41,301 bases of DNA from an uncultured Oscillospiraceae bacterium (GTDB lineage Bacteria; Bacillota; Clostridia; Oscillospirales; Oscillospiraceae): NCBI GenBank assembly GCA_934597125.1, contig CAKTQM010000014.1:1-41301 (forward strand), given 5' to 3'. Below the pieces are notes generated by a model. The model was not told the DNA's origin. It searched no databases and worked only from the letters and a program-made list of their open reading frames with translations. Positions within the stretch are counted from its first letter, which is position 1; each line of letters starts with the position of its first letter. A program made the position numbers and the translations under genes. Below, in pieces: positions 1 to 8,675 of the stretch.

Positions 1-31
1 AGTCCTGTTTTCGAGAGAAAACAGGACTTTT

Positions 32-32
<1 letters not shown>
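1..32 (+). terminator. Intrinsic terminator at window edge
   Basis: Arms 1-12 and 17-28 form a 12-bp stem around a GAGA loop, and a run of T follows at 28-32 on the plus strand. It probably ends a plus-strand gene lying before the window. The mirror A-run would also let it serve the minus-strand tRNA operon, but the downstream side is outside the window. Confidence 0.7.
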
Positions 33-107
<75 letters not shown>

Positions 108-112
108 ATATA

Positions 113-189
113 TGGCGACCAAGAAGGGGCTCGAACCCTCGACCTCCAGCGTGACAGGCTGGCGTTCTAACCAACTGAACTACTTGGCC
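113..189 (-). tRNA. tRNA-Asp (GTC)
   Basis: The reverse complement gives a 77-nt cloverleaf with encoded CCA. The anticodon stem CCAGC/GCTGG encloses loop CTGTCAC, giving anticodon GTC for aspartate. The D-arm GTTC/GAAC and T-loop TTCGAGC are intact. It is the first gene of a two-tRNA transcript starting from the promoter at 225-253. Confidence 0.95.
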
Positions 190-224
190 ATGTTGCGCTT
201 TCGTCGTCGAACTCAAGCTTGTAT

Positions 225-253
225 ATTATAGCAAGCATATGGAAAAATGTCAA
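225..253 (-). promoter_or_regulatory. Sigma-A promoter of the tRNA-Asp/tRNA-Thr operon
   Basis: On the minus strand TTGACA (253-248) and TATAAT (230-225) are separated by exactly 17 nt. Both hexamers are perfect consensus, as expected for a strong stable-RNA promoter. The tRNA-Asp 5' end lies 36 nt downstream. Confidence 0.9.
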
Positions 254-306
254 CACCCAATTTCAAAAATTTTTGACATTTTTTTGAAGTTCCGAAATCG
301 CACAAT

Positions 307-346
307 TTGACATGGATTTTACATGACCGCGCTTTTCCATTTTACA
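307..346 (+). promoter_or_regulatory. Candidate Pho boxes upstream of pstS
   Basis: TTGACA at 307-312 and TTTACA at 318-323 are direct repeats with 11-bp periodicity. A third TTTACA at 341-346 lies 23 bp further on, about two helical turns. Bacillus PhoP binds TTxACA repeats separated by about 5 bp, so this is the expected site for the regulator encoded at 4480-5154. No convincing -10 was identified between here and pstS. Regulation by phosphate starvation is inferred. Confidence 0.5.
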
Positions 347-423
347 CGCCTGCCGTAAGCTGATAGCTGTAAGGATGAGACATCCAAATCAAACAGATAC
401 CAAATGAAAAGGAGATATACATT

Positions 424-1275
424 ATGAAAAAGTTTATTGCCCTTGCGCTTGCGCTGGTTTTGGCGCTGAGCCTGGCCGCATGCGGCAGCAGCAACGACAA
501 CAGCGGCGACACTGCCGCCGACAACAATGATGCCGCCATCACCGGCACCGTGTCCACTGACGGTTCCACCTCCATGGAGAAGGTCATCGGTGCGCTGGGT
601 GAGTCCTTTATGGCCGCCAATGCCGGCACCACCGTGGGCTACAACCCCACCGGCTCCGGCGCGGGCATCACCGCCGTCAGCGAAGGCCGCTGCGACATCG
701 GTTTGTCCAGCCGTGCCCTGAAGGACGACGAGAAGGCCTCCGGCCTGAAGGAGACCGTGCTGGCCTATGACGGCATCGCCATCATCGTTCACCCCGACAA
801 CCCCGTATCCGACCTGACTGTGGAGCAGATTGCCGACATCTACACCGGCAAGATCACTAACTGGAAGGATGTAGGCGGCAATGACGCGGCCATCGTCCTG
901 ATCGGCCGTGAGGCAGGCAGCGGCACCCGCGATGGCTTTGAGTCCATTACCGGCACGCAGGAGGCTTGCCAGTACCGTCAGGAGTTGACCTCCACCGGTG
1001 ACGTGATTACCGCCGTCAGCCAGAACCCCGATGCCATCGGCTATGCCTCTCTGGCCGCTGTCAAGGACAGTGTCAAGGCCCTGAGCGTGGGCGGCGTAGC
1101 TCCCAGCGAGGATACCGTTAAGGACGGCAGCTACACGGTGCAGCGTTCCTTCGTGCTGGTGACTAAGGAAGGCGTGCCCCTCTCTCCCGTTGCGCAGGCG
1201 TTCTTTGACTACGTGACCTCCGCTGACGCGGCAGCCATCATCTCCGCCGCTGGCGCAGTGTCTGCCAACGGCTAA
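424..1275 (+). CDS. pstS: PstS, phosphate-binding lipoprotein
   Basis: High-affinity phosphate receptor of the PstSCAB importer, anchored to the outer face of the membrane. The 283-residue product begins with a lipoprotein signal peptide whose lipobox LAAC puts the lipidated cysteine at residue 20, followed by a Ser/Asn/Asp-rich linker. The phosphate-binding loops TDGSTSMEK, GSGAGI and REAGSGTRDGF match the PstS family. The start follows AAAGGAG at a good distance. It is the first gene of a seven-gene operon that continues into pstC after 64 nt. Length is typical. Identification is secure from motifs plus context. Confidence 0.95.
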   Translation: MKKFIALALALVLALSLAACGSSNDNSGDTAADNNDAAITGTVSTDGSTSMEKVIGALGESFMAANAGTTVGYNPTGSGAGITAVSEGRCDIGLSSRALKDDEKASGLKETVLAYDGIAIIVHPDNPVSDLTVEQIADIYTGKITNWKDVGGNDAAIVLIGREAGSGTRDGFESITGTQEACQYRQELTSTGDVITAVSQNPDAIGYASLAAVKDSVKALSVGGVAPSEDTVKDGSYTVQRSFVLVTKEGVPLSPVAQAFFDYVTSADAAAIISAAGAVSANG

Positions 1276-1339
1276 CAACATACGGCGAAGGGCGGCGTCC
1301 TGCGGGATGCCGCCCCATAGCCGCAGAAAGGAGTGGCGT

Positions 1340-2212
1340 ATGAGACATGACAAACGGCTGCTGGAGACCATCATCCACGGCATTTTTCTGATTCTGGGAC
1401 TGGTTACCGTGGGCTGTGTGCTGCTGATCACCGTATATCTGGTGATTTCAGGCATTCCGGCCATTCGGCAGATCGGTCTTGTGGACTTTCTGTTCGGGCC
1501 GGTGTGGGACTCCACGGCGGCAGAGCCCAAATATGGCATCCTGCCCTTTATCCTCACCAGTGTCTACGGCACGGCGGGTGCGATCCTGCTGGGCGTGCCG
1601 GTGGGCTTTTTCACGGCGGTGTATCTGGCCAAGGCCGCGCCCAGACGCATGAAGGAGATCGTCTCCTCGGCGGTGAGCCTGCTGGCGGGGATCCCCTCGG
1701 TGGTGTACGGCCTTGTGGGTATGCTGGTGCTGGTGCCGGGTATCCGGAAGCTTTTTCATATTCCCGACGGTTCCGGTCTGCTGGCGGCCATCATCGTGCT
1801 GGCGGTCATGATCCTGCCCTCCATCATCAAGGTGTCCATGACGGCGCTGGAGGCGGTGCCCCGTGAGTACGAGGATGCCTCGCTGGCGCTGGGCGCCACA
1901 CCGGTGGAGACGTGGTTCCGCGTTTCCGTCCCCGCCGCCAAGAGCGGTATCGCCGCGGCGGTGGTGCTGGGCGTGGGCCGTGCCATCGGCGAGGCCATGG
2001 CAGTCATCATGGTGTCCGGCAACGTACCCAATATGCCTGGCCTGTTCCAGAGCGTTCGTTTCCTGACTACCGCCGTGGCCAGCGAGATGGCCTATGCCGG
2101 GCAGGGCCTGCAGCGGCAGGCGCTGTTCTCTATCGCGCTGGTGCTGTTTTTATTCATCATGCTCATCAACGCCGCGCTGAACTTTTTCCTCAAGCGCAGC
2201 AAGGAGGGATAA
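1340..2212 (+). CDS. pstC: PstC, phosphate ABC transporter permease
   Basis: One of the two membrane subunits forming the phosphate channel, 290 residues with about six hydrophobic segments. The cytoplasmic coupling loop (EYEDASLALGATPVETW) is the EAA-type motif that contacts PstB. I chose the ATG at 1340, preceded by AAAGGAG at 1327-1333 with a 6-nt spacer. An upstream in-frame ATG at 1307 has no comparable site and would add an unusual charged extension. The stop is 3 nt before the pstA start, with the pstA ribosome binding site inside the 3' end, so the two are probably translationally coupled. Confidence 0.93.
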   Translation: MRHDKRLLETIIHGIFLILGLVTVGCVLLITVYLVISGIPAIRQIGLVDFLFGPVWDSTAAEPKYGILPFILTSVYGTAGAILLGVPVGFFTAVYLAKAAPRRMKEIVSSAVSLLAGIPSVVYGLVGMLVLVPGIRKLFHIPDGSGLLAAIIVLAVMILPSIIKVSMTALEAVPREYEDASLALGATPVETWFRVSVPAAKSGIAAAVVLGVGRAIGEAMAVIMVSGNVPNMPGLFQSVRFLTTAVASEMAYAGQGLQRQALFSIALVLFLFIMLINAALNFFLKRSKEG

Positions 2213-2215
2213 GCC

Positions 2216-3076
2216 ATGGAAAACAATATCTCCCGCCGCCGGAAGGCCTATGGCGGCGTTATGCGGGCGCTGATGGGCGTCAGCGTCGGGTTGACCTGCG
2301 CGCTGGTGCTGTTTATGATCGGCTATGTGCTCTGCAAGGGCGTGCCCCATCTGAGCTGGCAGCTGCTCAGCACCAAACCCAGCTATTTAAGCGGCACTAT
2401 CGGCATCCTGCCGGATATTCTTAACACGGTGTATATCGTGCTGGCGGCTCTGGTGATCGTGCTGCCGCTGGGCGTGGGGGCGGCGGTGTATCTGACGGAG
2501 TATGCCGCCAACAAAAAGCTGGTGGCGGCCATTGAATACGCCGCCGAGACACTGTCCGGCATCCCATCCATTATCTACGGCCTGGTGGGCATGATGTTCT
2601 TCTGTCAGTTTCTGGGGATGCAGACATCTCTGTTGGCCGGTGCTCTGACACTGGTGATCATGAACCTGCCCACCATCATGCGCACCACCCAGGAGAGCCT
2701 GAAAACCGTGTCCCAGAGCTACCGTGAGGGCGCTTTCGGTCTGGGGGCAGGGAAGTGGCGGGTCATCCGCACCGTGGTGCTGCCCGGCTGCGTGGACGGT
2801 GTCATCACCGGCTGCATTCTGGCGGTGGGCCGAATTCTGGGCGAGACAGCGGCGCTGTTGTACACGGCGGGCTTTGCCCACAATCTCTACAATCTGAAAG
2901 ATGGCCTGGAAAACGCGGGCGCTACCCTTTCCGTGGCCCTGTACGTCTACGCCAAAGAGCAGGGCGAATTTGACGTGGCCTTTGCCATTGCCGCCATTCT
3001 GATGGTGCTGGCGCTGGTTATCGACCTGTCCGCCGCGCTGGTGGGCAAATACTTCCAAAGGAGGAGAAGCATATGA
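2216..3076 (+). CDS. pstA: PstA, phosphate ABC transporter permease
   Basis: Second channel subunit of the phosphate importer, 286 residues. Six membrane segments are visible, and the coupling loop [17 protein letters not shown] precedes the last membrane helices. The central segments contain the family-typical [14 protein letters not shown]. The start at 2216 is preceded by AAGGAGG in the tail of pstC. The end overlaps pstB by 4 nt (ATGA), a usual sign of coupled translation for subunits needed in equal amounts. Confidence 0.93.
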   Translation: MENNISRRRKAYGGVMRALMGVSVGLTCALVLFMIGYVLCKGVPHLSWQLLSTKPSYLSGTIGILPDILNTVYIVLAALVIVLPLGVGAAVYLTEYAANKKLVAAIEYAAETLSGIPSIIYGLVGMMFFCQFLGMQTSLLAGALTLVIMNLPTIMRTTQESLKTVSQSYREGAFGLGAGKWRVIRTVVLPGCVDGVITGCILAVGRILGETAALLYTAGFAHNLYNLKDGLENAGATLSVALYVYAKEQGEFDVAFAIAAILMVLALVIDLSAALVGKYFQRRRSI

Positions 3077-3828
3077 GCGACATTATGACCGTTGACGATC
3101 TGTGTCTCTGGTACGGCCAGACGCAGGCGCTGAAAAACGTGGATATCACCATTCCGGAACACAGCATCACCGCTCTTATCGGCCCGTCCGGCTGCGGAAA
3201 ATCCACCTTTCTCAAAACGCTGAACCGGATGAACGACCTGATCTCCAATGTGCGCATCACCGGAAAGGTGTGTTATCAGGGGCAGGATATTTTCGCCCCC
3301 TCGGTGGATGTGAACCATCTGCGCAAGGAGATCGGCATGGTATTTCAAAAGCCGAATCCGTTCCCCATGAGTATTTATGATAATGTGGCTTACGGCCCCC
3401 GTACCCACGGCATCACCGCCCGGGCAAAGCTGGATGATATTGTGGAGCGCGCTCTGCGGGGCGCGGCCATCTGGGACGAGGTGAAGGATCGGCTGAAAAA
3501 ATCGGCTCTGGGCCTGTCCGGCGGCCAGCAGCAGCGCCTGTGCATCGCCCGCGCTCTGGCGGTGGAGCCGAAGGTGTTGCTGATGGACGAGCCTACCAGC
3601 GCACTGGATCCAATTTCCACTTCCCGCATAGAAGAGCTTGCCACAGAGCTGAAAGACAGGTATACTATAGTTATCGTAACCCACAATATGCAGCAGGCCG
3701 CCCGTATCTCTGACCGTACCGCATTCTTCCTGCTGGGTGAGTTGGTGGAGTGCGGCGATACGGAGCAGATGTTTGCCCAGCCGGCGGATCGGCGGACAGA
3801 GGACTACATCACGGGGAGGTTTGGATGA
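3073..3828 (+). CDS. pstB: PstB, phosphate ABC transporter ATPase
   Basis: Cytoplasmic ATPase powering phosphate uptake, 251 residues as usual for the family. Walker [10 protein letters not shown] is at residues 37-45, followed by the Q-loop in [11 protein letters not shown], signature LSGGQQQR, Walker [14 protein letters not shown] and H-loop VTHNM. PNPFP and the [12 protein letters not shown] run are PstB hallmarks. AAAGGAGGAG lies just upstream of the start. The stop overlaps the phoU start by 4 nt (ATGA). Confidence 0.96.
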   Translation: MSDIMTVDDLCLWYGQTQALKNVDITIPEHSITALIGPSGCGKSTFLKTLNRMNDLISNVRITGKVCYQGQDIFAPSVDVNHLRKEIGMVFQKPNPFPMSIYDNVAYGPRTHGITARAKLDDIVERALRGAAIWDEVKDRLKKSALGLSGGQQQRLCIARALAVEPKVLLMDEPTSALDPISTSRIEELATELKDRYTIVIVTHNMQQAARISDRTAFFLLGELVECGDTEQMFAQPADRRTEDYITGRFG

Positions 3829-4502
3829 TGAGAAGTTATTTTGATGAACAGCTGGCGCTGCTGAATCGGGAGCTGATCGAAATGGGCGCCTTGTGCGAGG
3901 AGGTCATTGCCGCCGCGGCCAAGGCGCTGATGGAGGGCGACACGAATCTGGCGGCTCAGGTGAAGCCCCGCGCCGCAGGCATCGACCAGAAGGAGCGGGA
4001 CATTGAGTCCCTGTGTCTGAAACTCTTGCTGCAGCAGCAGCCGGTGGCTCGCGACCTGCGGCAGATCTCCGCCGCGTTGAAGATGATCACCGATATGGAG
4101 CGCATCGGCGACCAGGCCGAGGACATTGCGGAGATCATCGGTTTTCTCAATGGCCGCTCCGGCGAGGAGTGTGCCTTTGTGGGTCATATGGCCCGCGCTG
4201 CCATCTCCATGGTGACGGGCAGCGTGGATGCCTATGTGCGGCGGGATGTGACGCTGGCCCGCCAGGTGATCCAACGGGATGATATCGTGGACGAGGACTT
4301 CCGTAAGGTCAAAGCCACACTGATCGACTGGATCGCCCGTCGTCCGGATGACGGCGAGTATGCTCTGGATCTATTGATGATCGCCAAGTATTTCGAGCGC
4401 ATCGGTGACCATGCCACCAACATTGCCGGTTGGGTAGTGTTTGCCGTCACCGGTGCCCATGACGGAGAGGAGAACGGACATGATCTGGTGTGTGGAGGAT
4501 GA
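3825..4502 (+). CDS. phoU: PhoU, phosphate signalling and transport modulator
   Basis: PhoU links the Pst transporter to the PhoR-type kinase and represses the regulon when phosphate is plentiful. The 225-residue product has the two-fold repeated three-helix architecture, with the metal-site motifs [14 protein letters not shown] near residue 90 and [14 protein letters not shown] near residue 190. The start is ATG 3825 or the adjacent ATG 3828; GGGGAGG at 3813-3819 fits either. The last 23 nt overlap the next gene in another frame, so it is tightly coupled to the response regulator. Confidence 0.93.
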   Translation: MMRSYFDEQLALLNRELIEMGALCEEVIAAAAKALMEGDTNLAAQVKPRAAGIDQKERDIESLCLKLLLQQQPVARDLRQISAALKMITDMERIGDQAEDIAEIIGFLNGRSGEECAFVGHMARAAISMVTGSVDAYVRRDVTLARQVIQRDDIVDEDFRKVKATLIDWIARRPDDGEYALDLLMIAKYFERIGDHATNIAGWVVFAVTGAHDGEENGHDLVCGG

Positions 4503-5154
4503 CAGCGGCATCCGCGAGATCGAGGTATATACCCTGAATTCCACCGGCTTTCAGGCCCGTGGCTTTGCCGACGGCGCATCCTTCCGTGAGACACTGGAGA
4601 CCGAGACGCCGGAGCTGGTGCTGCTGGATGTGATGCTGCCCGGCGAGGACGGCGTGTCGCTGCTGCGCTATCTGCGCCAGATGCCCCAGACCCGCGATGT
4701 GCCGGTCATCATGGCAACGGCCAAGGGTATGGAGTATGACAAGATCCAAAGTCTGGACATGGGCGCCGACGACTATCTGGTGAAGCCCTTCGGCATGATG
4801 GAGATGGTCTCCCGGGTCAAGGCGGTGCTGCGGCGCTGCGCACCCGCCCGCCAGAGCCGCCTTCTGTCCGGCGGCGGTGTCACGCTGGATCCGGAGGGAC
4901 ATACCGTCACGGCGGAGGGGCAGCGGGTGACGCTGACCTATAAGGAGTTTGAGCTGCTGCGGTTGTTTTTGTCCCACCCCGGCATGGCATTTACACGGGA
5001 TCAGCTGTTCAACGACGTGTGGGGCGCGGATTATGTGGGCGAGAGCCGCACGGTGGATATGCACATCCGCACCCTGCGTCAAAAACTGGGCCCCTGCGGC
5101 GACCGTATTGAGACTGTGCGGGGCGTGGGCTACCGATGGGAGGCACGGCTATGA
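4480..5154 (+). CDS. OmpR/PhoB-type response regulator of the phosphate regulon
   Basis: DNA-binding response regulator, 224 residues. The receiver domain has the acidic pair D7/D8, phospho-acceptor D50 (LLDVMLPGEDG), T80 and K102 (VKPF). A C-terminal winged helix follows (about 125-224) with the transactivation-loop region FTRDQLFNDVWG and recognition helix ESRTVDMHIRTLRQKLG. I start at ATG 4480, giving MIWCVEDD, with GAGAGGAG at 4465-4472; an earlier in-frame ATG at 4441 would add 13 residues of PhoU-overlapping sequence. Position after phoU and before the kinase identifies it as the PhoB/PhoP counterpart. Confidence 0.92.
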   Translation: MIWCVEDDSGIREIEVYTLNSTGFQARGFADGASFRETLETETPELVLLDVMLPGEDGVSLLRYLRQMPQTRDVPVIMATAKGMEYDKIQSLDMGADDYLVKPFGMMEMVSRVKAVLRRCAPARQSRLLSGGGVTLDPEGHTVTAEGQRVTLTYKEFELLRLFLSHPGMAFTRDQLFNDVWGADYVGESRTVDMHIRTLRQKLGPCGDRIETVRGVGYRWEARL

Positions 5155-6821
5155 CAAAACGAATTTTCCGCTCGATGATCCTGACCGCCGGCGCGGTGCT
5201 GCTGGCGGGCATTGTGATCATCATGGGCTTTTTGTATGAATACTTCTGCGGCGTGCAGGAGCAGCAGTTGAAGGACGAGCTGAGCCTTGCCGCCGCCGCC
5301 ATGGAGCAGGGGGAGGGGGAAGCCTATCTCCGTTCCCTGACCTCTGATCGCTACCGCCTGACCTGGGTGGCGGCGGATGGCACTGTGCGCTACGACACCC
5401 GCACTGATGCCGAAACCATGGAAAACCACGCGCAACGTCAGGAGATCCAGCAGGCGCTGCTGGCGGGGCAGGGGGAGAGCAGCCGCTACTCTGCCACTTT
5501 GCTGGAAAAGACGCTCTATCAGGCGCGGCGGCTCGGTGACGGTACGGTGCTGCGTATTTCCATCAGCCGCGCCACGGCGGGCGTACTGGTGCTGGGCATG
5601 CTGCAGCCTTTTTTGATCGTGCTGGCGCTGGCGCTGGCACTGTCGGCACTGCTGGCGCGGCGGCTGGCCCGCCACATTGTGGCGCCGCTGAATCAATTGG
5701 ATCTGGAGCACCCGCTGGACAACGATACCTATGAAGAGCTTTCGCCCCTGCTGGGCCGTATCAACCAACAGCGCCGCCAGATCGACCAACAGGTGCGGGA
5801 ATTGCAGCGTAAGCGGGATGAGTTTGCCCAGGTCACCGGCAGTATGCAGGAGGGGCTGGTGCTGCTGAACGAGAAGAGCGAGATCCTCAGCATCAATCCG
5901 GCGGCCTGCACCCTGTTTCAGACGGACGCTGCCTGCGTGGGACAGGATTTCCTGACCATTGAGCGGGACGGACAGGTGAGCCGTGCCCTGCATCAGGCCA
6001 TGGCGGACGGCCACAGTGAGATCCATACCTGCCGTGAGGGACGGGAGTATCAAATGGATATTAGCCGCATCCAGTCCAACGGCACCGTCACCGGTGCGGT
6101 GGTGGTGGCCTTTGACGTGACGGAGCAGGCTCTGGCCCAGCGTAACCGCCGTGAGTTCACCGCCAACGTGTCCCACGAGCTGAAAACCCCGCTGCAATCC
6201 ATCATGGGCAGCGCGGAGCTGCTGCAGAACGGCCTGGTGAAGCCGGAGGATCAGGCGGCCTTCGTGGCCCGCATCCACGACGAGGCGGCCCGTTTGGTGA
6301 CGCTGATCGAGGATATCATCCGGTTGTCTCAGCTGGACGAGGGTGTGTCTCTGCCAGCCGAGAATGTGGCGCTGCTGCCGCTGGCACAGGAGACTGTACG
6401 TGGTCTCCACGATGCGGCGGAGGCCAAAAACGTGACCATGACCGTCACCGGTGAGGATATCACTGTGCAGGCGGCTCGCCGCCTGCTGTCAGAGGTGCTG
6501 TATAACCTTTGCGACAATGCCATCAAGTACAATGTTACCGGCGGCAGCGTTACGGTAGACGTAAGCCGCTGCGGCGACAGCGCTATGCTGACCGTGGCTG
6601 ATACCGGCATCGGTATACCGCCGGAGCACCAGAGCCGTGTGTTCGAGCGGTTCTACCGCGTGGACAAAAGCCATTCCCGCCAGAGCGGCGGCACTGGCCT
6701 TGGCCTTTCTATCGTCAAGCATGCCGTCAGCGATCTGGGCGGCGGGATCCATCTGGAGAGCACGCCCGGACAGGGGACGACGATCCGCGTGACGGTACCC
6801 CTTGCGCCGCCCGCCAAATAA
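5151..6821 (+). CDS. phoR: PhoR-type sensor histidine kinase
   Basis: Membrane kinase partner of the preceding regulator, 556 residues from ATG 5151, which overlaps the regulator stop (ATGA) and follows GGGAGG. Order: membrane helix 9-29; an extracytoplasmic domain; membrane helix 144-170; a HAMP-like stretch; a PAS domain (about 220-320); HisKA with phospho-acceptor His342 in NVSHELKTPLQS; then the ATPase domain with N-box LYNLCDNAIKYN, DTGIGIP and the glycine box GGTGLGLSIVKH. The PhoR assignment comes from domain order and operon position. The kinase probably senses Pst/PhoU state rather than phosphate directly. Confidence 0.9.
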   Translation: MTKRIFRSMILTAGAVLLAGIVIIMGFLYEYFCGVQEQQLKDELSLAAAAMEQGEGEAYLRSLTSDRYRLTWVAADGTVRYDTRTDAETMENHAQRQEIQQALLAGQGESSRYSATLLEKTLYQARRLGDGTVLRISISRATAGVLVLGMLQPFLIVLALALALSALLARRLARHIVAPLNQLDLEHPLDNDTYEELSPLLGRINQQRRQIDQQVRELQRKRDEFAQVTGSMQEGLVLLNEKSEILSINPAACTLFQTDAACVGQDFLTIERDGQVSRALHQAMADGHSEIHTCREGREYQMDISRIQSNGTVTGAVVVAFDVTEQALAQRNRREFTANVSHELKTPLQSIMGSAELLQNGLVKPEDQAAFVARIHDEAARLVTLIEDIIRLSQLDEGVSLPAENVALLPLAQETVRGLHDAAEAKNVTMTVTGEDITVQAARRLLSEVLYNLCDNAIKYNVTGGSVTVDVSRCGDSAMLTVADTGIGIPPEHQSRVFERFYRVDKSHSRQSGGTGLGLSIVKHAVSDLGGGIHLESTPGQGTTIRVTVPLAPPAK

Positions 6822-6824
6822 AAG

Positions 6825-6866
6825 CGCAAAAAAATTGCTTCCCGAATGGGAAGCAATTTTTTTGCG
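6825..6866. terminator. Bidirectional terminator between phoR and rpsU
   Basis: A perfect 19-bp stem (6825-6843 with 6848-6866) has a GAAT loop. It includes a seven-A and a seven-T run on the two sides, so it can end both the converging pst-pho operon and rpsU. Confidence 0.9.
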
Positions 6867-6870
6867 TTCA

Positions 6871-7056
6871 TTAATAATAGCGCTTGTTGCGATTCTTGCG
6901 GGCAGCCTCGGACTTCTTGCGGCGCTTAACGCTGGGGCTTTCATAGCACTCTCTGCGACGCACCTCGGCAACAATACCGGCCTTAGCGCAGCTTCTCTTG
7001 AAACGCTTCAGGGCGCTATCCAGAGATTCGCCTTCCTTGACATGAATTTCGGACAT
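6871..7056 (-). CDS. rpsU: Ribosomal protein bS21
   Basis: Small-subunit ribosomal protein S21, 61 residues, strongly basic. The sequence begins [19 protein letters not shown] and carries the family core around [17 protein letters not shown], ending in a lysine/arginine-rich tail. A GGAGGGAGGG ribosome binding site precedes ATG 7056. It is monocistronic, with a consensus promoter at 7138-7166 and the shared terminator at 6825-6866. Confidence 0.96.
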   Translation of the reverse strand: MSEIHVKEGESLDSALKRFKRSCAKAGIVAEVRRRECYESPSVKRRKKSEAARKNRNKRYY

Positions 7057-7137
7057 CTATTTTTCCCTCCCTCCGATGCACCCGGCTCGATCCAGGGCGC
7101 TCTTTAAGAGTCATTCAGACATGACTTAACGAATGAT

Positions 7138-7166
7138 ATTATACTGACTCAGGGGTATCTTGTCAA
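7138..7166 (-). promoter_or_regulatory. Sigma-A promoter of rpsU
   Basis: On the minus strand TTGACA (7166-7161) and TATAAT (7143-7138) are both perfect, with a 17-nt spacer. The leader to rpsU is about 75 nt. Confidence 0.9.
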
Positions 7167-7490
7167 GATATTTTTCACAAATTCCCATAAAAGGTCGAAA
7201 AGGGGGAGAACGCAGAACCGAAACGCAGACCCGCCGTAAAACCTTGCGGCGGGAAAATGTGTCGCAGTGAGGGACGGTGAATAATTGTCAATATTTCGTT
7301 GCGAAAAAATGAATAAATATTCCGGATACGCAATTTCCTTCAAATATATGTGAATGGATATTTAGCCTAAAAAATTTTTGAAAACACAAAATATTATTAG
7401 ATATACTTACAAATTCATAGTCAAACTCGCCTAAAAACGTTAATAAATTTTAGTAATTTTGAGAAAAATATAAAATATTACATAATTTAA
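7167..7490. other. AT-rich gene-free stretch ahead of the importer cluster
   Basis: No credible gene is present: the only open frame (minus, 7149-7343) lacks a ribosome binding site and crosses the rpsU promoter. One GC-rich hairpin lies at 7230-7253 (CCCGCCG/CGGCGGG). From about 7270 onward the sequence is very AT-rich with A and T tracts, quite unlike both flanks, ending in the promoter at 7491. It probably serves as an upstream control region or marks the border of acquired DNA. Confidence 0.6.
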
Positions 7491-7519
7491 TTGACAGATA
7501 ACTTTTTGTGGTGTATTTT
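7491..7519 (+). promoter_or_regulatory. Promoter of the importer/catabolic cluster
   Basis: TTGACA at 7491-7496 and TATTTT at 7514-7519 have a 17-nt spacer. The start of transcription would fall near 7526, about 90 nt before the first permease gene. The -10 lies within the inverted repeat at 7511-7545, so access of RNA polymerase could be blocked by a bound regulator. Confidence 0.65.
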
Positions 7520-7545
7520 TATTTATAACAGATTTAAAAATACAC
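7511..7545. repeat. Perfect inverted repeat over the cluster promoter
   Basis: Arms GTGTATTTTTA (7511-7521) and TAAAAATACAC (7535-7545) are perfect 11-bp inverted repeats separated by 13 nt, about two helical turns centre to centre. The site covers the -10 hexamer and the expected start point. An operator is more likely than a terminator because no T-run follows. Its regulator may be the one encoded at 18827-19522, but that is inference. Confidence 0.6.
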
Positions 7546-7616
7546 AGGGCATTTTAGACAGTGCAGAAAAACAGCGATAGCAGCATACGAAAAGATTTGC
7601 CAGGGAGGATACGGAA

Positions 7617-8627
7617 ATGCTCAAATACATAGTGAAGCGTTTACTGCTGGGGTGTTTGGTGTTATTTGGTGTAATTACCATCACTTTCATCTTATGCCGC
7701 GTTGTTCCTTCCGACCCGGTTTCCAAGGTGGTCGGAACACGCGCCACACCGGAACAGCGAGAGCAAGCTCGCATTGAAATGGGACTGGATAAGCCGCTGA
7801 CGACGCAGTATGTTCTATATTTGAATGACCTGCTGCACGGTGACCTGGGTACGTCGCTGCGTACAAAACAGCCTGTTACTAATGAGCTGAGAGAGTATAT
7901 CCCCTCTACGGTTGAACTTGTGCTGATGGCCATGATCATTGCTGTTGCGATTGGTATTCCGCTGGGCATCAATTCTGCCAAGAAAAAGGATCAGCTGCTG
8001 GATCATTTTTGCCGGTTCTTTTCCGTGGGCGCTGTTTCGCTGCCGACCTTTTGGACGGCGCTGTTTCTGCAGTTGATATTTTACCGACTGCTGAATTGGC
8101 TTCCGCTGGGCGGACAGATCGATGTCATGCTGATGCTGACACAGGATGTGCCGCGGAGGACAGGCTTTATGCTGCTGGATTGTATTCTTGCCGGTAACGG
8201 CGTCATGCTGTGGGATGTTTTTAAGCATATGATCCTTCCTGCCGTAACCATCTCGCTGTACCCCATGGGGCTTGTGTCCAAGATGACAAGAGCCTCGCTG
8301 GTGGAAATTTTGGGAGAAGAGTATATCAAATCAGCGCGCTCCTATGGATTGAAAGAAAGTCTGGTTCTTTGGAAATATGCGTTAAAGAATACGTTAGGAA
8401 CTACCGTGACGGTTGTTGCGACCTGTATCGGCTACACGCTGATAAACACCTTCTTGGTGGAAGCTATTTTTAGTTGGCCGGGCTTGGGAACTTATGTCTC
8501 CAATTCTGTTATGAATATGGATACACCGGCCATTATGGGCGCCACTTTGTTTTCCGCCGTGGTATACGTGATCTTGAACCTGATTGCGGATCTGATTATT
8601 GCCACGGATCCGCGGGTTCGGGCTTGA
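7617..8627 (+). CDS. Dpp/Opp-type ABC transporter permease (DppB family)
   Basis: First membrane subunit of a peptide/nickel-family importer, 336 residues. It has an N-terminal membrane helix, an extracytoplasmic region, then five further hydrophobic segments. The segment around ARSYGLKESLVLWKYALKN is the coupling helix, and the C-terminal ATDPRVRA matches the family end DPRIR. The start follows AGGGAGG at a good distance. It is the first gene of a tightly packed operon with lower GC than the flanking housekeeping genes. The substrate could be a di- or oligopeptide or another small amino-acid-like compound; the family alone does not decide. Confidence 0.88.
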   Translation: MLKYIVKRLLLGCLVLFGVITITFILCRVVPSDPVSKVVGTRATPEQREQARIEMGLDKPLTTQYVLYLNDLLHGDLGTSLRTKQPVTNELREYIPSTVELVLMAMIIAVAIGIPLGINSAKKKDQLLDHFCRFFSVGAVSLPTFWTALFLQLIFYRLLNWLPLGGQIDVMLMLTQDVPRRTGFMLLDCILAGNGVMLWDVFKHMILPAVTISLYPMGLVSKMTRASLVEILGEEYIKSARSYGLKESLVLWKYALKNTLGTTVTVVATCIGYTLINTFLVEAIFSWPGLGTYVSNSVMNMDTPAIMGATLFSAVVYVILNLIADLIIATDPRVRA

Positions 8628-8675
8628 TCGGCCTCCCGGATGCATGAATGAATCACTCAACAGCAGGAGGGCTTT

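Noticed and set aside
319..1557. A 412-codon minus-strand open frame across pstS and pstC
   Set aside because: It covers two well-identified genes and their promoter, is low-complexity Gly/Val/His-rich, and has no initiation signal.
7149..7343. A 64-codon minus-strand open frame in the gap after rpsU
   Set aside because: It overlaps the rpsU promoter, has no ribosome binding site and runs into AT-rich non-coding sequence.
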